Shown here: in pieces, positions 1 through 8,743 of the stretch
Layout of the letters: each line of letters opens with the position of its first letter
How positions within the stretch are numbered: the stretch's first letter is position 1
Source: Spirochaetota bacterium
Lineage (GTDB): Bacteria; Spirochaetota; UBA4802; UBA5550
Direction of reading: 5' to 3'
DNA: 64,000 bases
NCBI GenBank assembly: GCA_017999915.1
Contig: JAGNKX010000016.1
Span: 1-64,000, forward strand
Program-made: the position numbers and the translations under genes
The notes under the pieces: model-generated
Seen by the model: only the letters and a program-made list of their open reading frames with translations
What the model was told of the DNA's origin: nothing
The model's database searches: none

Positions 1-332
1 TATCATTCTAATTTTTTGATCCATAGGTTTCTCCATTCTCCAGGGCATGGTTTTCCTCCATGTCCCTAATATAATGTGTAACCTATGTGCCCGGTTTATT
101 CTGTTACCTATCTGTCCGGTTTATACACTTAATAACATCCATATCCAGATAAATTTATTAATTCGGAAGCCCTCTCCCCGTGGGAGAGGGCGCGCCGGAG
201 GCGGGGTGAGGGTAGGCGGCGCGCAGAACGCGGGTGAGGATCTCCGGATAAAAAAAAGTATGGACAGTTTCACCGAGACCTGCCACAAATGTCGTGTTTT
301 TATGACAGCGCAATGAAGGAAGGTTTTCCCGG
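1..332. other. Intergenic left edge with IS-end-like direct repeats and a dispersed repeat fragment
   Basis: No convincing gene is seen; the one forward reading frame here runs through repeat sequence and has no family resemblance. Positions 76-98 and 101-123 are imperfect direct copies, 25 bases apart, of a motif reading roughly ACCTATGTGCCCGGTTTA. From memory, such ACCTATGTGTCCGGT words are common at the ends of DDE-transposase insertion sequences, so this may be an IS terminus or scar; no transposase is in the window. Positions 163-212 carry a truncated copy of the CCCTCTCC/GGGAGAGGG dispersed repeat that is fuller at 28866 and 60091. Confidence 0.5.
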
Positions 333-998
333 ATGGAAATAAAAATCCTGAAAGACATACTTGAATTAAATAAAAATGCCGCAGCCGAGGTCAAGGACCT
401 CCTGAAACGGAAAAAGGTCTACATGATCGACATGATGAGCTCGCCGGGATCGGGCAAGACCACCCTGAACGACAAGCTCATCGGCGCCCTGAAAAAGAAA
501 TACCGCATCGCTGTCATCGAGGGCGACATCAAGACCACCAAGGACGCCGAGCGCCTCGCCGCCCACAACATTCCCATCTTCCAGATCGAGACGGACCGTT
601 TCGGCGGCGACTGCCACCTGGAGAGCACCTGGATCAAAAAATGCCTCGACCAGTTCGACCTGGACAACCTGGACCTGGTCATTATCGAGAACATAGGCAA
701 CCTGGTCTGTCCCGCCGAATTCCAGCTGGGCGACGACGAGCGGATCGTGGTCCTCAGCGTCACCGAGGGCGAGGACAAGCCGGCCAAGTATCCCCTCATG
801 TTCAACACCTCAGACACCATGGTGCTGAACAAGGTCGACCTGCTCCCCCATCTCGATTACAGCATGGACGAGCTGATGGACAACATCAAAAAGGTGAACC
901 CTACTATCAATATTTTCCAGGTCAGCGCCAAGACCGGGGCCGGCATGGAGCCGCTGCTGAAGCATATCAGCGACAATATCGAAAGGAAAATACGCTAA
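333..998 (+). CDS. hypB: Hydrogenase nickel incorporation GTPase HypB
   Basis: HypB is the SIMIBI-class GTPase that works with HypA to insert nickel into [NiFe]-hydrogenase precursors in the cytoplasm. The 221-residue protein has the P-loop SSPGSGKTT at about 36-44, the EGDIKTTKDAER switch region at 63-74, ENIGNLVCPAEF at 119-130 and the NKVD base-recognition motif at 166-169. The G-domain metal ligands are present as C94-H95 and C126. It lacks the N-terminal Cys motif and His-rich stretch found in some HypB proteins. An AAGGAAGG ribosome site nine bases ahead supports this ATG. No hypA or hydrogenase structural gene lies in the window, and the upstream DNA looks like an IS scar, so the rest of a hyp cluster may lie to the left. 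Confidence 0.95.
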   Translation: MEIKILKDILELNKNAAAEVKDLLKRKKVYMIDMMSSPGSGKTTLNDKLIGALKKKYRIAVIEGDIKTTKDAERLAAHNIPIFQIETDRFGGDCHLESTWIKKCLDQFDLDNLDLVIIENIGNLVCPAEFQLGDDERIVVLSVTEGEDKPAKYPLMFNTSDTMVLNKVDLLPHLDYSMDELMDNIKKVNPTINIFQVSAKTGAGMEPLLKHISDNIERKIR

Positions 999-1031
999 GC
1001 GCAGCCGCGAGGCCGCTTTGTTCGGACAGCC

Positions 1032-2468
1032 ATGGGATTTACCTCTATAATTTTCCTCTTCTATTTTCTTCCGCTGGTGCTGCTGCTGTTTTTTTCAGTG
1101 CCGGGAAAGCTCAAGTTCCCCCTCATCCTCGGGGTGAGCTACCTGTTTTACCTCTGGGGGTCCCCCACCGGGGTCGTGGTCCTGCTTTTAGCGACGGTCA
1201 TGGACTACCTCTTCGGAAATGCCATCCACGGCGCCGGCGACCAAAAGAGGAAAAAACTGCTCATAGCCGTCTCGGTGACTCTCAACATCCTGGTCCTGGT
1301 CTATTTCAAGTATACCAATTTCTTCATCGGCGAGATCAACCGCCTCCTGGGAAGCCTCGACATGGCGACCATCTCCTGGAAGGTCGTCATCTTTCCCGTG
1401 GGGATATCCTTTATCACCTTCCACAGGATAAGCTACCTGGTGGACATCTATTACGGCAAGGCGGCGCCGGCGAGGAATATTTTCGAATATGCCCTCTACC
1501 TGGTAATGTTCCCCAAGGTCACGATGGGCCCCATCGTCCCTTACCGCGACATCGCGGAACAGATAAAGAAGCCGCAGTTCACCTTCGAGGACATCTTCGA
1601 GGGAAGCATCCGCATCTGCATCGGCATCGCCAAGAAGGTGCTCCTGGCCGATCCGATGGGCAACGTGGTGAACGGGATCTTCAGCATGGACATTTCCTCC
1701 CTGACCGTGGGATACGCCTGGCTCGGCGTCGTATCCCACAGCTTCCAGATCTATTTCGATTTCGCAGGATACACGGACATAGCCATCGGCATCGGGCGCA
1801 TGATGGGGTTCACCCTCCCGGAAAACTTCTATCGGCCCTACTGCGTCGGCAATTTCACGGAGCACTGGAAGCGCTGGCACATCTCCATGGTCAAGTGGTT
1901 CAGGGAATACCTTTACATCTCCCTGGGGGGCAATCGCGTCAGCAAACTGAACACCTACCGCAACCTCTGGGCTGTGTTCATCCTCTCCGGTTTCTGGCAC
2001 GGCGCCAACTGGACATACCTGGCCTGGGGCATCTATAACGGCCTTTTTATTTTCCTCGAACGGATCTTTCTCCTGAAGATACTGAAGCGCCTCCCAATGC
2101 CGCTGCAGGTGCTGCAGTTCTACATGGTCCTCCTGGTCGGGCACGCGCTGTTCCGGTGCACCACCATCACCGAGGCCTTCAGGTACATACACCGCATGTT
2201 CGACGTGACGGCCATCGGCGCGATCAAGTCCCCGGTGCTGCTGACGAACCTTATCGGCAACAGGGAGCTCTTCGTCTTCTTCGTGTGCGTGGTCATCTGC
2301 TTCTTCCCGGAACGGTACCTTGACAAAATCCGCGAGCTGGTCGCGACTCGCCTGAGCGAGCGGAGCGTCACGGGCCTGAAGATCGCCGGCGCCTGCGTCC
2401 TGGTGGTGTTTTCCCTGATGGCGATGATAAACAACAGCTTCAGCCCATTTATATATTTCAGGTTCTAA
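1032..2468 (+). CDS. MBOAT family O-acyltransferase (AlgI-like)
   Basis: This is a polytopic membrane O-acyltransferase of 478 residues, the AlgI/DltB type that moves acetyl groups across the membrane onto polysaccharide acceptors. MBOAT hallmarks are clear: the HWKRWHISMVKWFREYLYI block around residues 277-296 and the catalytic His in SGFWHGANW at about residue 323, matching the AlgI position. Long hydrophobic segments run from the N-terminus to the C-terminus. The next gene starts two bases after its stop and encodes an AlgJ/AlgX-like partner, so the pair probably acetylates an exported glycan. The glycan is unknown; no alginate polymerase genes are present. The ribosome site ahead of this ATG is weak. 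Confidence 0.9.
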   Translation: MGFTSIIFLFYFLPLVLLLFFSVPGKLKFPLILGVSYLFYLWGSPTGVVVLLLATVMDYLFGNAIHGAGDQKRKKLLIAVSVTLNILVLVYFKYTNFFIGEINRLLGSLDMATISWKVVIFPVGISFITFHRISYLVDIYYGKAAPARNIFEYALYLVMFPKVTMGPIVPYRDIAEQIKKPQFTFEDIFEGSIRICIGIAKKVLLADPMGNVVNGIFSMDISSLTVGYAWLGVVSHSFQIYFDFAGYTDIAIGIGRMMGFTLPENFYRPYCVGNFTEHWKRWHISMVKWFREYLYISLGGNRVSKLNTYRNLWAVFILSGFWHGANWTYLAWGIYNGLFIFLERIFLLKILKRLPMPLQVLQFYMVLLVGHALFRCTTITEAFRYIHRMFDVTAIGAIKSPVLLTNLIGNRELFVFFVCVVICFFPERYLDKIRELVATRLSERSVTGLKIAGACVLVVFSLMAMINNSFSPFIYFRF

Positions 2469-2470
2469 CG

Positions 2471-3619
2471 ATGAACGGAAAAAAAGCATTCATAATCGCC
2501 GCCAACCTCGTCATCGCGATCTTCGTGATCCAGACGCACCTGAAACCGTTCCCCGACATGGTCCTGAAGGGCGCGGAGCAGAAGATCCCGCTCCAGATGC
2601 CGACGGGAGCGGACCTCTTCAGCGGAAAATTCCAGGCCGCGGTGGACCAGTGGCTCAAGCAGCATGTCGGCTTCAGGGGATTCTTCATAAAGTGTGACAA
2701 CCAGGTCAACTACTCGCTCTTCAGCGAATTCTCGCGGAACAACCCCCGCAAGGTCGTCCTCGGAAAGGACAAGTACCTCTACGAGCAGCCTTACATTGAC
2801 TATTACAACCGCATCAACCAGGCCAAGCCGGAGGCCCTGGAGGCGAAAGCCGTATCGCTGAAGCTTTTACAGGAAAAGCTCCTGAAAAAAAACGTCAGGC
2901 TCCTGCTGCTGATCACCTCCAGCAAGACGAGCATCTATCCGGAATTCCTGCCGGACCGGTTCATCCTGCGCGACAACCTGGGTAAAAACGATGAGTATCA
3001 GAATTTCCTGCCGGTCCTGAGAAAACACGGCATCAACCATATCGACGGACGGGAACTGCTGCTTCAAAAGAAAGCCGCCTCTGAGCCGAACCTCTACCCC
3101 ACCAGCGGCTCCCACTGGAGCCTCTACGGCAGCTACTTCTTCACCACTGCGCTCGTCGATCGGATCGAACGGCTTCTCGGAAAAAGGGTGACCCATATCG
3201 GCTGCAAAAAGGTCGCGCGGACCCGGGAGCCGTTGGAGCTTGACAGCGACATAGCCCGCCTCGGCAACATCCTGTTCACGCGGAGCCTCTTTACCGAATA
3301 CCTCTATCCCGAGACCTACCCCGTCGGCGGCGCCGGTTCATACAAGCCCAGCATGCTGATGGTGGGCACCAGCTTCTGCTGGAATATCATACCACATCTT
3401 GAGAAGAACGGCTTCTTCTCGCGCCTCAATTTCTATTACTATTTCAACACCGACCATTCATTCCCCGCCGGGCGGCACGACCCGATCGACAAAGCCCGGG
3501 TCGACTGGAAGGGAGACATCTTCAAGCGGGACATCATCCTCATTGAGATCAACGAGATCGCCTTCAATGAAACAGGCTTCGGCTTCATAGAAGAAGCCCT
3601 GCGTGAACTGGACAAATAG
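2471..3619 (+). CDS. AlgJ/AlgX-like SGNH-hydrolase-fold acetyltransferase partner
   Basis: A 382-residue membrane-anchored protein: an uncleaved-looking hydrophobic helix at residues 5-22 leads into an extracytoplasmic SGNH-like domain. Two motifs typical of the AlgJ/AlgX/DltD-related acetyltransferase group are seen: TSGSHWSLYGSYF (His of the catalytic pair) near 215-227 and MLMVGTSFCW (candidate Ser nucleophile in a GTSF block) near 297-306. The gene follows the MBOAT gene by two bases, so the proteins are probably made together: the MBOAT protein delivers acetyl groups and this protein transfers them to a polysaccharide. The acceptor cannot be told from sequence. Confidence 0.8.
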   Translation: MNGKKAFIIAANLVIAIFVIQTHLKPFPDMVLKGAEQKIPLQMPTGADLFSGKFQAAVDQWLKQHVGFRGFFIKCDNQVNYSLFSEFSRNNPRKVVLGKDKYLYEQPYIDYYNRINQAKPEALEAKAVSLKLLQEKLLKKNVRLLLLITSSKTSIYPEFLPDRFILRDNLGKNDEYQNFLPVLRKHGINHIDGRELLLQKKAASEPNLYPTSGSHWSLYGSYFFTTALVDRIERLLGKRVTHIGCKKVARTREPLELDSDIARLGNILFTRSLFTEYLYPETYPVGGAGSYKPSMLMVGTSFCWNIIPHLEKNGFFSRLNFYYYFNTDHSFPAGRHDPIDKARVDWKGDIFKRDIILIEINEIAFNETGFGFIEEALRELDK

Positions 3620-3681
3620 CGGATTCCGTAACATTCCTCATCCGTGCCGCCGGACAAAAATCAGCCCAAAATAAAAAATGA

Positions 3682-3695
3682 ACTGGCATGTCAGT
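3682..3695. promoter_or_regulatory. Probable TetR operator upstream of fadD-like gene
   Basis: ACTGGCATGTCAGT differs at one base from the perfect palindrome ACTGACATGTCAGT found beside the TetR gene near 20.6-20.7 kb. It lies about 97 bases upstream of the acyl-CoA synthetase start. Shared sequence and shared fatty-acid function suggest the same TetR protein acts here; this is inference. Confidence 0.65.
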
Positions 3696-3791
3696 TTTTT
3701 CTTGCATTTTTATGTGACAAATCTACGATTGTCAGACTGGCTGGACGGATTATTTTACTACTTTTTACCACATATATAAATGGGAGGTTCC

Positions 3792-5621
3792 ATGAGCACG
3801 CTGAATCTTAAAAACACTACGGTACCGGTAGCATTCCGGGAACAGGTCGCGAAATACGGCGACCGGGCCTGCGTCGCCTACCGTGACGCAAAGCTCGGCA
3901 AGTATATCGACATATCCTGGAACGAGATGAACACGAGGGTACGGCAGCTCGGCTGCTACCTGATATCCGCCGGCGTCAAAAAAGGCGACCGCGTCGCCCT
4001 CTTTTCGCACAACAGGCCCGAATGGTGGATATCCGACCTGGCGATCCTGTCCGTGGGAGCGGTCAATGTTCCGATCTACGGAACCAACTCGGCCAAGGAA
4101 TCCCGCTATATATTGAGCAATTCCGGCGCGAAGATATGCATAGCCGGATCCAGGGACCACATGGAAAAGATACTGGAGGCGAAGAAAAAAGTCCCCGGGT
4201 TCAAAACGACCATCGTCATCAATAACATTAAAGCGCCCAACAGCTCCGTCATTACCTTCGAAGACGCGCTGAAAAAAGGGGCCGCCTTCAAGAACCAGGG
4301 CGAGATTGACAAGAGAATGAAAGCCATCAAGCCGCAGGACCTTGCGACCATCATATACACCTCGGGCACCACGGGCGATCCAAAGGGGGTCATGCTCACC
4401 CACGACAACTTCGTGTCCGACGCGCGCCAGATCAACAACGACTTCAGCGAGTACATCAACGACACCCACGTGCTTCTTTCCTTCCTGCCGCTGTCGCACT
4501 CGCTGGAGCGGACGGCCGGGTATTACTTCCCTCTCTTCGCCGGATGCACGGTCGCCTTCGCCGAGGACTTCGGCAAGGTGGTGGACAACATGAAGGAGGT
4601 CCGGCCCACCTTCATCATCAGCGTGCCGCGGCTGTACGAAAAGATTCACTCGGTCATTCTTTCCCGCCTCCCCGAGGCGCCGAAGGCCAAGCAGTTCCTC
4701 TTCAAGCTGGCGGTGGCCACCGCGAAGGAAAACCTCCCCTACGTGTGCTCCGACAAGCCCCTTCCCTTCTTCCTGGGTCTCAGGGTCAAGCTCTTCGACA
4801 AGCTGGTGTTCGCCAAGTTCCGCGAGGGCCTCGGCATGGACCGCATGGAGTTCGCCGTGTCCGGCGGCGCGCCCCTCTCGATATCCGACGCCGAGTTCTT
4901 CATCGGCATGAAGATCAAGATCCTGGAAGGGTTCGGCCTCACCGAAACCACGCCGGTGACGAACGTCAATCCGCCCTGGAAGATCAAGCCCGGCACCGTC
5001 GGACCGGCCCTTTCCGAGACCAAGGTCAAGATCTCCGACGAGGGCGAGCTCCTCATCAAGGGGCCCCAGGTCATGAAGGGATACTACAAGAACCCCAGGG
5101 CGACGAAGGAGGTCTTCACCAGGGACGGATGGTTCAGGACCGGCGATCTGGCGAAGATCGACAATGAAGGCTACGTCTCCATCACCGGCCGCATCAAGGA
5201 CATCATCGTCACCGCCGGCGGAAAGAACATCTCGCCGCAGAACATCGAGGGGAGCCTCAAGGCCTCGAAGTTCATCGAGCAGGTGGCCATCATCGGCGAC
5301 CGCCGCAAGTACCTGTCGGCGCTCATCATCCCCTCCTTCGAGAACGTGCAGAAATGGGCCAAGACCAAGGGCCTCACCTTCTCGAGCAATAGCGACATGG
5401 TGAACAGCAAGGAGGTCTATGACCTGATCCAGGGCGAGATCACGCGGGAGATGAAGAGCTATGCCCGGGTCGAGCAGATCCGGAAGTTCACCCTCCTCGA
5501 CGCCGAATGGACCCAGGACACCGGCGAGATCACACCGTCCCTCAAGGTGAAGCGCAAGGTCGTTGAGGAAAAATACAAGAACGATATTGAAAAGATGTAT
5601 CCCGCCGGGGGAAACGACTGA
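3792..5621 (+). CDS. Long-chain fatty acid--CoA ligase (AMP-binding, FadD15-like)
   Basis: A 609-residue adenylate-forming enzyme that activates fatty acids with ATP and CoA, the entry step to beta-oxidation or lipid synthesis. The ANL motifs are complete: TIIYTSGTTGDPKGVML near 186-202, GFGLTETTPVTN near 380-391, GWFRTGDLAKID near 443-454 and GRIKDIIVTAGGKNISPQN near 463-481, the last in the form typical of the long-chain FadD15/bubblegum group. The ATG at 3792 is chosen over the one at 3780 because GGGAGG sits just ahead of it. A palindromic TetR operator-like site lies upstream (3682-3695) and a good terminator follows, so it is a single-gene unit likely co-regulated with the beta-oxidation operon at 21-26 kb. 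Confidence 0.93.
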   Translation: MSTLNLKNTTVPVAFREQVAKYGDRACVAYRDAKLGKYIDISWNEMNTRVRQLGCYLISAGVKKGDRVALFSHNRPEWWISDLAILSVGAVNVPIYGTNSAKESRYILSNSGAKICIAGSRDHMEKILEAKKKVPGFKTTIVINNIKAPNSSVITFEDALKKGAAFKNQGEIDKRMKAIKPQDLATIIYTSGTTGDPKGVMLTHDNFVSDARQINNDFSEYINDTHVLLSFLPLSHSLERTAGYYFPLFAGCTVAFAEDFGKVVDNMKEVRPTFIISVPRLYEKIHSVILSRLPEAPKAKQFLFKLAVATAKENLPYVCSDKPLPFFLGLRVKLFDKLVFAKFREGLGMDRMEFAVSGGAPLSISDAEFFIGMKIKILEGFGLTETTPVTNVNPPWKIKPGTVGPALSETKVKISDEGELLIKGPQVMKGYYKNPRATKEVFTRDGWFRTGDLAKIDNEGYVSITGRIKDIIVTAGGKNISPQNIEGSLKASKFIEQVAIIGDRRKYLSALIIPSFENVQKWAKTKGLTFSSNSDMVNSKEVYDLIQGEITREMKSYARVEQIRKFTLLDAEWTQDTGEITPSLKVKRKVVEEKYKNDIEKMYPAGGND

Positions 5622-5630
5622 TAGTTAGCG

Positions 5631-5663
5631 ACGGCGCGGTTTACACCGCGCCGTTCTTGTTTT
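5631..5663 (+). terminator. Rho-independent terminator after fadD-like gene
   Basis: A nine-base perfect stem (ACGGCGCGG / CCGCGCCGT, six-base loop) is followed by TCTTGTTTT, directly downstream of the acyl-CoA synthetase stop codon. Confidence 0.8.
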
Positions 5664-5798
5664 CATGACACTATTTTCTACTCCCCCCCCGCGTCTCCGC
5701 GAGAACATAAATTGGCTTGCAATCATATCCCGAGCATAGTATCCATGCTGAGAGGGCCCTTGTTTGGCCTGACACAATCGGCAAGGAACAGTCGGATA

Positions 5799-6395
5799 AT
5801 GAAAAAAGAATATGAAGACATTATTAAAAAAAGATTCCCTTTTGAAGATGGGGATCTGAATAAATTACTGGGCATCATAACGATACGGAATGTCCCTGCC
5901 GGGACGATCCTGCTCCGCGAAGGGGAAATCGCGTCCATACTTCACCTGGTTATCAAGGGCTGTCTCCGCACCTATTTCGTAAAAGACACGGGCGCTGAAG
6001 TAACGTCGCAATTCTTCATAGAATCACAGGTGGTGGCTTCCTTCGAGAGCGCGGTTACCCGGACACCCGGCAATCAATACATCGAGGCCATTGAGGATTC
6101 CACCATAGCATTCATCCCCATGGAGGAACTTGAAAAACTTTTCATGAACAACGCCACGGCCATAGCCGGCTTCAACAGGTTCATCATGAACAGGCTGATC
6201 TACTACATGAACCAGCACGCGTCGTTCATTCTCGATTCCCCGGAACAAAGGTATCTCAAGCTCCTGAAAGAATTCCCCGGGCTGGCATCAAGGCTGCCCC
6301 AGCAGTACATCGCCTCATTTCTCGGCATCACCCCCGTCTCGCTGTCCCGGATCCGTGCCAGGCTTAAAAGAAGCGGGGTGTTATTGCAAAAATAG
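5799..6395 (+). CDS. Crp/Fnr family transcriptional regulator
   Basis: A 198-residue regulator. Residues about 15-125 form a cyclic-nucleotide-binding-type beta-barrel (VPAGTILLREGEIASILHLV), followed by the dimer helix and a winged helix-turn-helix with recognition region QYIASFLGITPVSLSRIRARL near 168-188. No Cys cluster for an Fnr iron-sulphur site is seen, and the canonical cAMP-binding Arg/Ser pair is not obvious, so the ligand is unknown. The start at 5799 gives the normal Crp length and has AAGGAA about 11 bases ahead; an upstream in-frame ATG at 5712 would add 29 residues without family resemblance. The downstream genes for a DUF4405-type protein and a methyltransferase are possible targets. 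Confidence 0.88.
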   Translation: MKKEYEDIIKKRFPFEDGDLNKLLGIITIRNVPAGTILLREGEIASILHLVIKGCLRTYFVKDTGAEVTSQFFIESQVVASFESAVTRTPGNQYIEAIEDSTIAFIPMEELEKLFMNNATAIAGFNRFIMNRLIYYMNQHASFILDSPEQRYLKLLKEFPGLASRLPQQYIASFLGITPVSLSRIRARLKRSGVLLQK

Positions 6396-6548
6396 AATTT
6401 ACTGTCCTCTTAACAAAGGATAATTGCGCGGACCCATTCCCGTGATATATTTTAACCATAGCCGCCGGTCACAGGCATCCCCGGGTTATTGCTGATGACG
6501 GGTGAAGCCCTTTTCACCGGAACCGATCCAATAGATGAGGATGGAACC

Positions 6549-7115
6549 ATGAACAAATCTGACACGATTCACAGTGCTGCGAAAAAACAGTTCTATCTGA
6601 ATCTTTTTAACCTGGCACTTTTTTTACTCCTCGCTATCACCGGCCTCCTGCTCCAGGTCAATTACCACATGCACCATCTCCCCAATGGCCGCGAGGTCCT
6701 GGGATTAAACAGGCACGGGTGGCTCCTGCTGCACAAGCTGTCGGCCGTCATGTCCCTGGCCGGCATAACCGCCCACTGCCTGCTGCACCGGAGATACATT
6801 GCGACAACCACCAGGAGAATAATAGCCCGAAGGTCCCTCGCGAAGGTGCCGTCATCATATTACACGGTTGTTTTATACGTGCTGGCATCTCTCACGGCCC
6901 TGATACCGTGGATTTTTTTCGGCCAGGGCCACGGCCATGGTGGCGGGAGGCGCTTCGTGGAGATACACGACAAGCTGACATTGCTGCTGATCATTGTCAC
7001 CGCCGCGCATATCATATCGAGGGCCGGCCGGATGTGGAACACGGCCATGAAAATGGCATACAGGAATGCGAATTCACCGAAGCTTGATCCTCTCGGAGAA
7101 CAAGAAGTAGAATGA
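6549..7115 (+). CDS. DUF4405-like four-helix membrane protein (possible b-type cytochrome)
   Basis: A 188-residue integral membrane protein with about four hydrophobic helices (near 14-35, 55-78, 97-118 and 141-160). Histidines sit at helix positions in HKLSAVMSLAGITAHCLLH and HDKLTLLLIIVTAAHI, a pattern seen in DUF4405 and formate-dehydrogenase-gamma-like haem b proteins. A Gly/His-rich loop (GQGHGHGGGRR) precedes the last helix. The ATG at 6549 has GAGGATGGAACC ahead of it and removes a poor N-terminus. Its stop overlaps the start of the next gene in ATGA, so it is translationally coupled to a UbiG-like methyltransferase; a role in quinone-linked electron transfer would fit but is not proven. 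Confidence 0.7.
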   Translation: MNKSDTIHSAAKKQFYLNLFNLALFLLLAITGLLLQVNYHMHHLPNGREVLGLNRHGWLLLHKLSAVMSLAGITAHCLLHRRYIATTTRRIIARRSLAKVPSSYYTVVLYVLASLTALIPWIFFGQGHGHGGGRRFVEIHDKLTLLLIIVTAAHIISRAGRMWNTAMKMAYRNANSPKLDPLGEQEVE

Positions 7116-7897
7116 AAACCATAAATAACGACTACGATTCCATCGCCCATCTCTGGTGGTCAGAGGAGGAGGGATCGACCGCCACCATCAGGTATTTCAT
7201 CAACCCGGTGCGTTTCAATTATTTCAAAAAGATACTGGATGCCCGATTTCCCTCAGGATATTCCGGGATGAAAGCCCTTGACCTCGGCTGCGGCGGAGGG
7301 ATTCTCTCAGAGGATCTCTCGCGGATAGGGCTGCGCGTCACCGGCGTGGACCCCTCCGGGGAATCGCTGGCTGTCGCCCGGGAACACGCCGCCCGGGGCG
7401 GCCTCTCCATCGATTACCTGACCTCATCCGGGGAAAAGCTCCCCTTTGGGGACGGCTCCTTCGACATGGTGTTCTGCTGCGATGTCCTTGAGCATGTCAG
7501 CGATCTCGGTAAAGTCATATCGGAAATATCCCGGGTCATCAAAACCGGGGGCGTCTTCTTTTTCGACACCATCAACCGGACCCTGATAAGCAGGGTCGCC
7601 ATCATCTACTTCATGCAGGAATGCGGCCTCACGGCCTTCGGCAGGGGCGATGACCACCTCTGGTCCATGTTCATCAGGCCCGGGGAGCTGAGAGAGCTGA
7701 TGTCGCGTCATTCCATGGCCCTGGCCGATTTGAAAGGGATAGAGCCGCGGCGCATGGGTCCGTCGATTCTCCTGAATTTATACAGGGCCTCTCGAAAGAA
7801 GATCTCCTACAGGGAGCTGGGCAAGCGCATGGATTTCACCGAGACCGATCACCTCGACTGCTCCTACATGGGCTACGGGACAAAGTCCGGCGATTGA
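7112..7897 (+). CDS. UbiG-like class I SAM-dependent O-methyltransferase
   Basis: A 261-residue Rossmann methyltransferase resembling UbiG, which methylates hydroxyl groups on ubiquinone precursors. The SAM-binding motif I is ALDLGCGGGILSEDLSRIG near 54-72, the acidic strand end is GVDPS near 77-81, and FDMVFCCDVLEHV near 115-127 is the post-I/II block. The N-terminal YDSIAHLWWSEEEG and INPVRFNYF segments match the UbiG family. The start overlaps the preceding membrane protein stop. No other quinone-biosynthesis genes are nearby, so the true substrate could be another hydroxylated polyprenyl ring. Confidence 0.8.
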   Translation: MKTINNDYDSIAHLWWSEEEGSTATIRYFINPVRFNYFKKILDARFPSGYSGMKALDLGCGGGILSEDLSRIGLRVTGVDPSGESLAVAREHAARGGLSIDYLTSSGEKLPFGDGSFDMVFCCDVLEHVSDLGKVISEISRVIKTGGVFFFDTINRTLISRVAIIYFMQECGLTAFGRGDDHLWSMFIRPGELRELMSRHSMALADLKGIEPRRMGPSILLNLYRASRKKISYRELGKRMDFTETDHLDCSYMGYGTKSGD

Positions 7898-7940
7898 CAA
7901 TTCCTCCACCTCCTCAGACAACTCTATTGAAAAAATTTTT

Positions 7941-7958
7941 GTTGAAATGAATTTCAAC
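7941..7958. promoter_or_regulatory. Palindrome upstream of histidine phosphatase gene
   Basis: GTTGAAAT-GA-ATTTCAAC is a perfect eight-base inverted repeat 15 bases before the predicted start. It is followed by TACTAAT, which could serve as a -10 element. It could be an operator; the binding protein is unknown. Confidence 0.4.
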
Positions 7959-7973
7959 ATCCTGTACTAATCC

Positions 7974-8669
7974 ATGGCGGCCATGTCATCATCACAGATC
8001 CATGCCGACACCAAGGAACAGGCGGAGAACAATATCACCGTGACAACGATACTGGCCGTCAGGCACGGCGAAACTGAATGGAACAGGATCGGCAAGCAGC
8101 AGGGCCATCTGGACAGCAATCTCACCGCGCTGGGATTGGAGCAGGCCCGGAGGACCGGGGACCAACTGGCACGGCTTTCCTGTGATGTCATCTACTGCAG
8201 CGCCCTGGGCAGAGCCATACGAACGGCTGAGATAATCGCCCGGCGGACCGGCCTGGAAATCGCGCGCGACAGCGGATTGAATGAAAGAAACCTGGGAATA
8301 GTACAGGGCCATACGCTTAAGGAATTCGCCGCCGCATACCCGGACGAATATGAGCGCTACATCTCCAACGATCCGGATTATATTATCCCCGGCGGAGAAA
8401 GCGTACGACAGCGCTATGAAAGAACCATGAACGCCGTGAAGAATATAACGGGCCGCAACGCCGGCAAGACTTTGATCCTGGTCATGCACGGGGGAAACCT
8501 GGACAGCCTCTTCAGATACGTGCTGGACATACCGCTTCAGAACCCGCGAAACTTTTCCCTGGTCAACGGGAGCATCAACACCTTTTCCGTGGAAAACGAT
8601 GCATGGAAAGTGGCATCCTGGGGAGAGGTGTCCCATCTGCTGGACATAGGGGCGCTGGACGATTTTTAA
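7974..8669 (+). CDS. Histidine phosphatase family protein (phosphoglycerate mutase-like)
   Basis: A 231-residue member of the histidine phosphatase superfamily. The phospho-accepting RHGET motif is near residues 30-34 (LAVRHGETEWN), the second catalytic His is in VMHGGNLDSLF near 165-175, and the NLTALGLEQAR and CSALGRAIRTAEII blocks follow the family order. It may be a broad phosphatase or a cobalamin/phosphoglycerate-type phosphatase; sequence alone does not decide. The first ATG is used, but an in-frame ATG at 7983 is equally possible because neither has a strong ribosome site. The short palindrome at 7941 may control it. Confidence 0.85.
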   Translation: MAAMSSSQIHADTKEQAENNITVTTILAVRHGETEWNRIGKQQGHLDSNLTALGLEQARRTGDQLARLSCDVIYCSALGRAIRTAEIIARRTGLEIARDSGLNERNLGIVQGHTLKEFAAAYPDEYERYISNDPDYIIPGGESVRQRYERTMNAVKNITGRNAGKTLILVMHGGNLDSLFRYVLDIPLQNPRNFSLVNGSINTFSVENDAWKVASWGEVSHLLDIGALDDF

Positions 8670-8743
8670 TATTTGCGCGACGGATTTTTGGACATGATTA
8701 ACGGCGGCATGCCGAAAGGCATGCCCCGGCAGGAACGAAAGCC

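Noticed and set aside
641-2038. 465-residue forward frame across hypB and the MBOAT gene
   Set aside because: Arg/Pro/Gly-rich shadow of two well-supported genes in another frame.
1188-2489. 433-residue antisense frame opposite the MBOAT gene
   Set aside because: No family features; caused by GC-rich codons on the sense strand.
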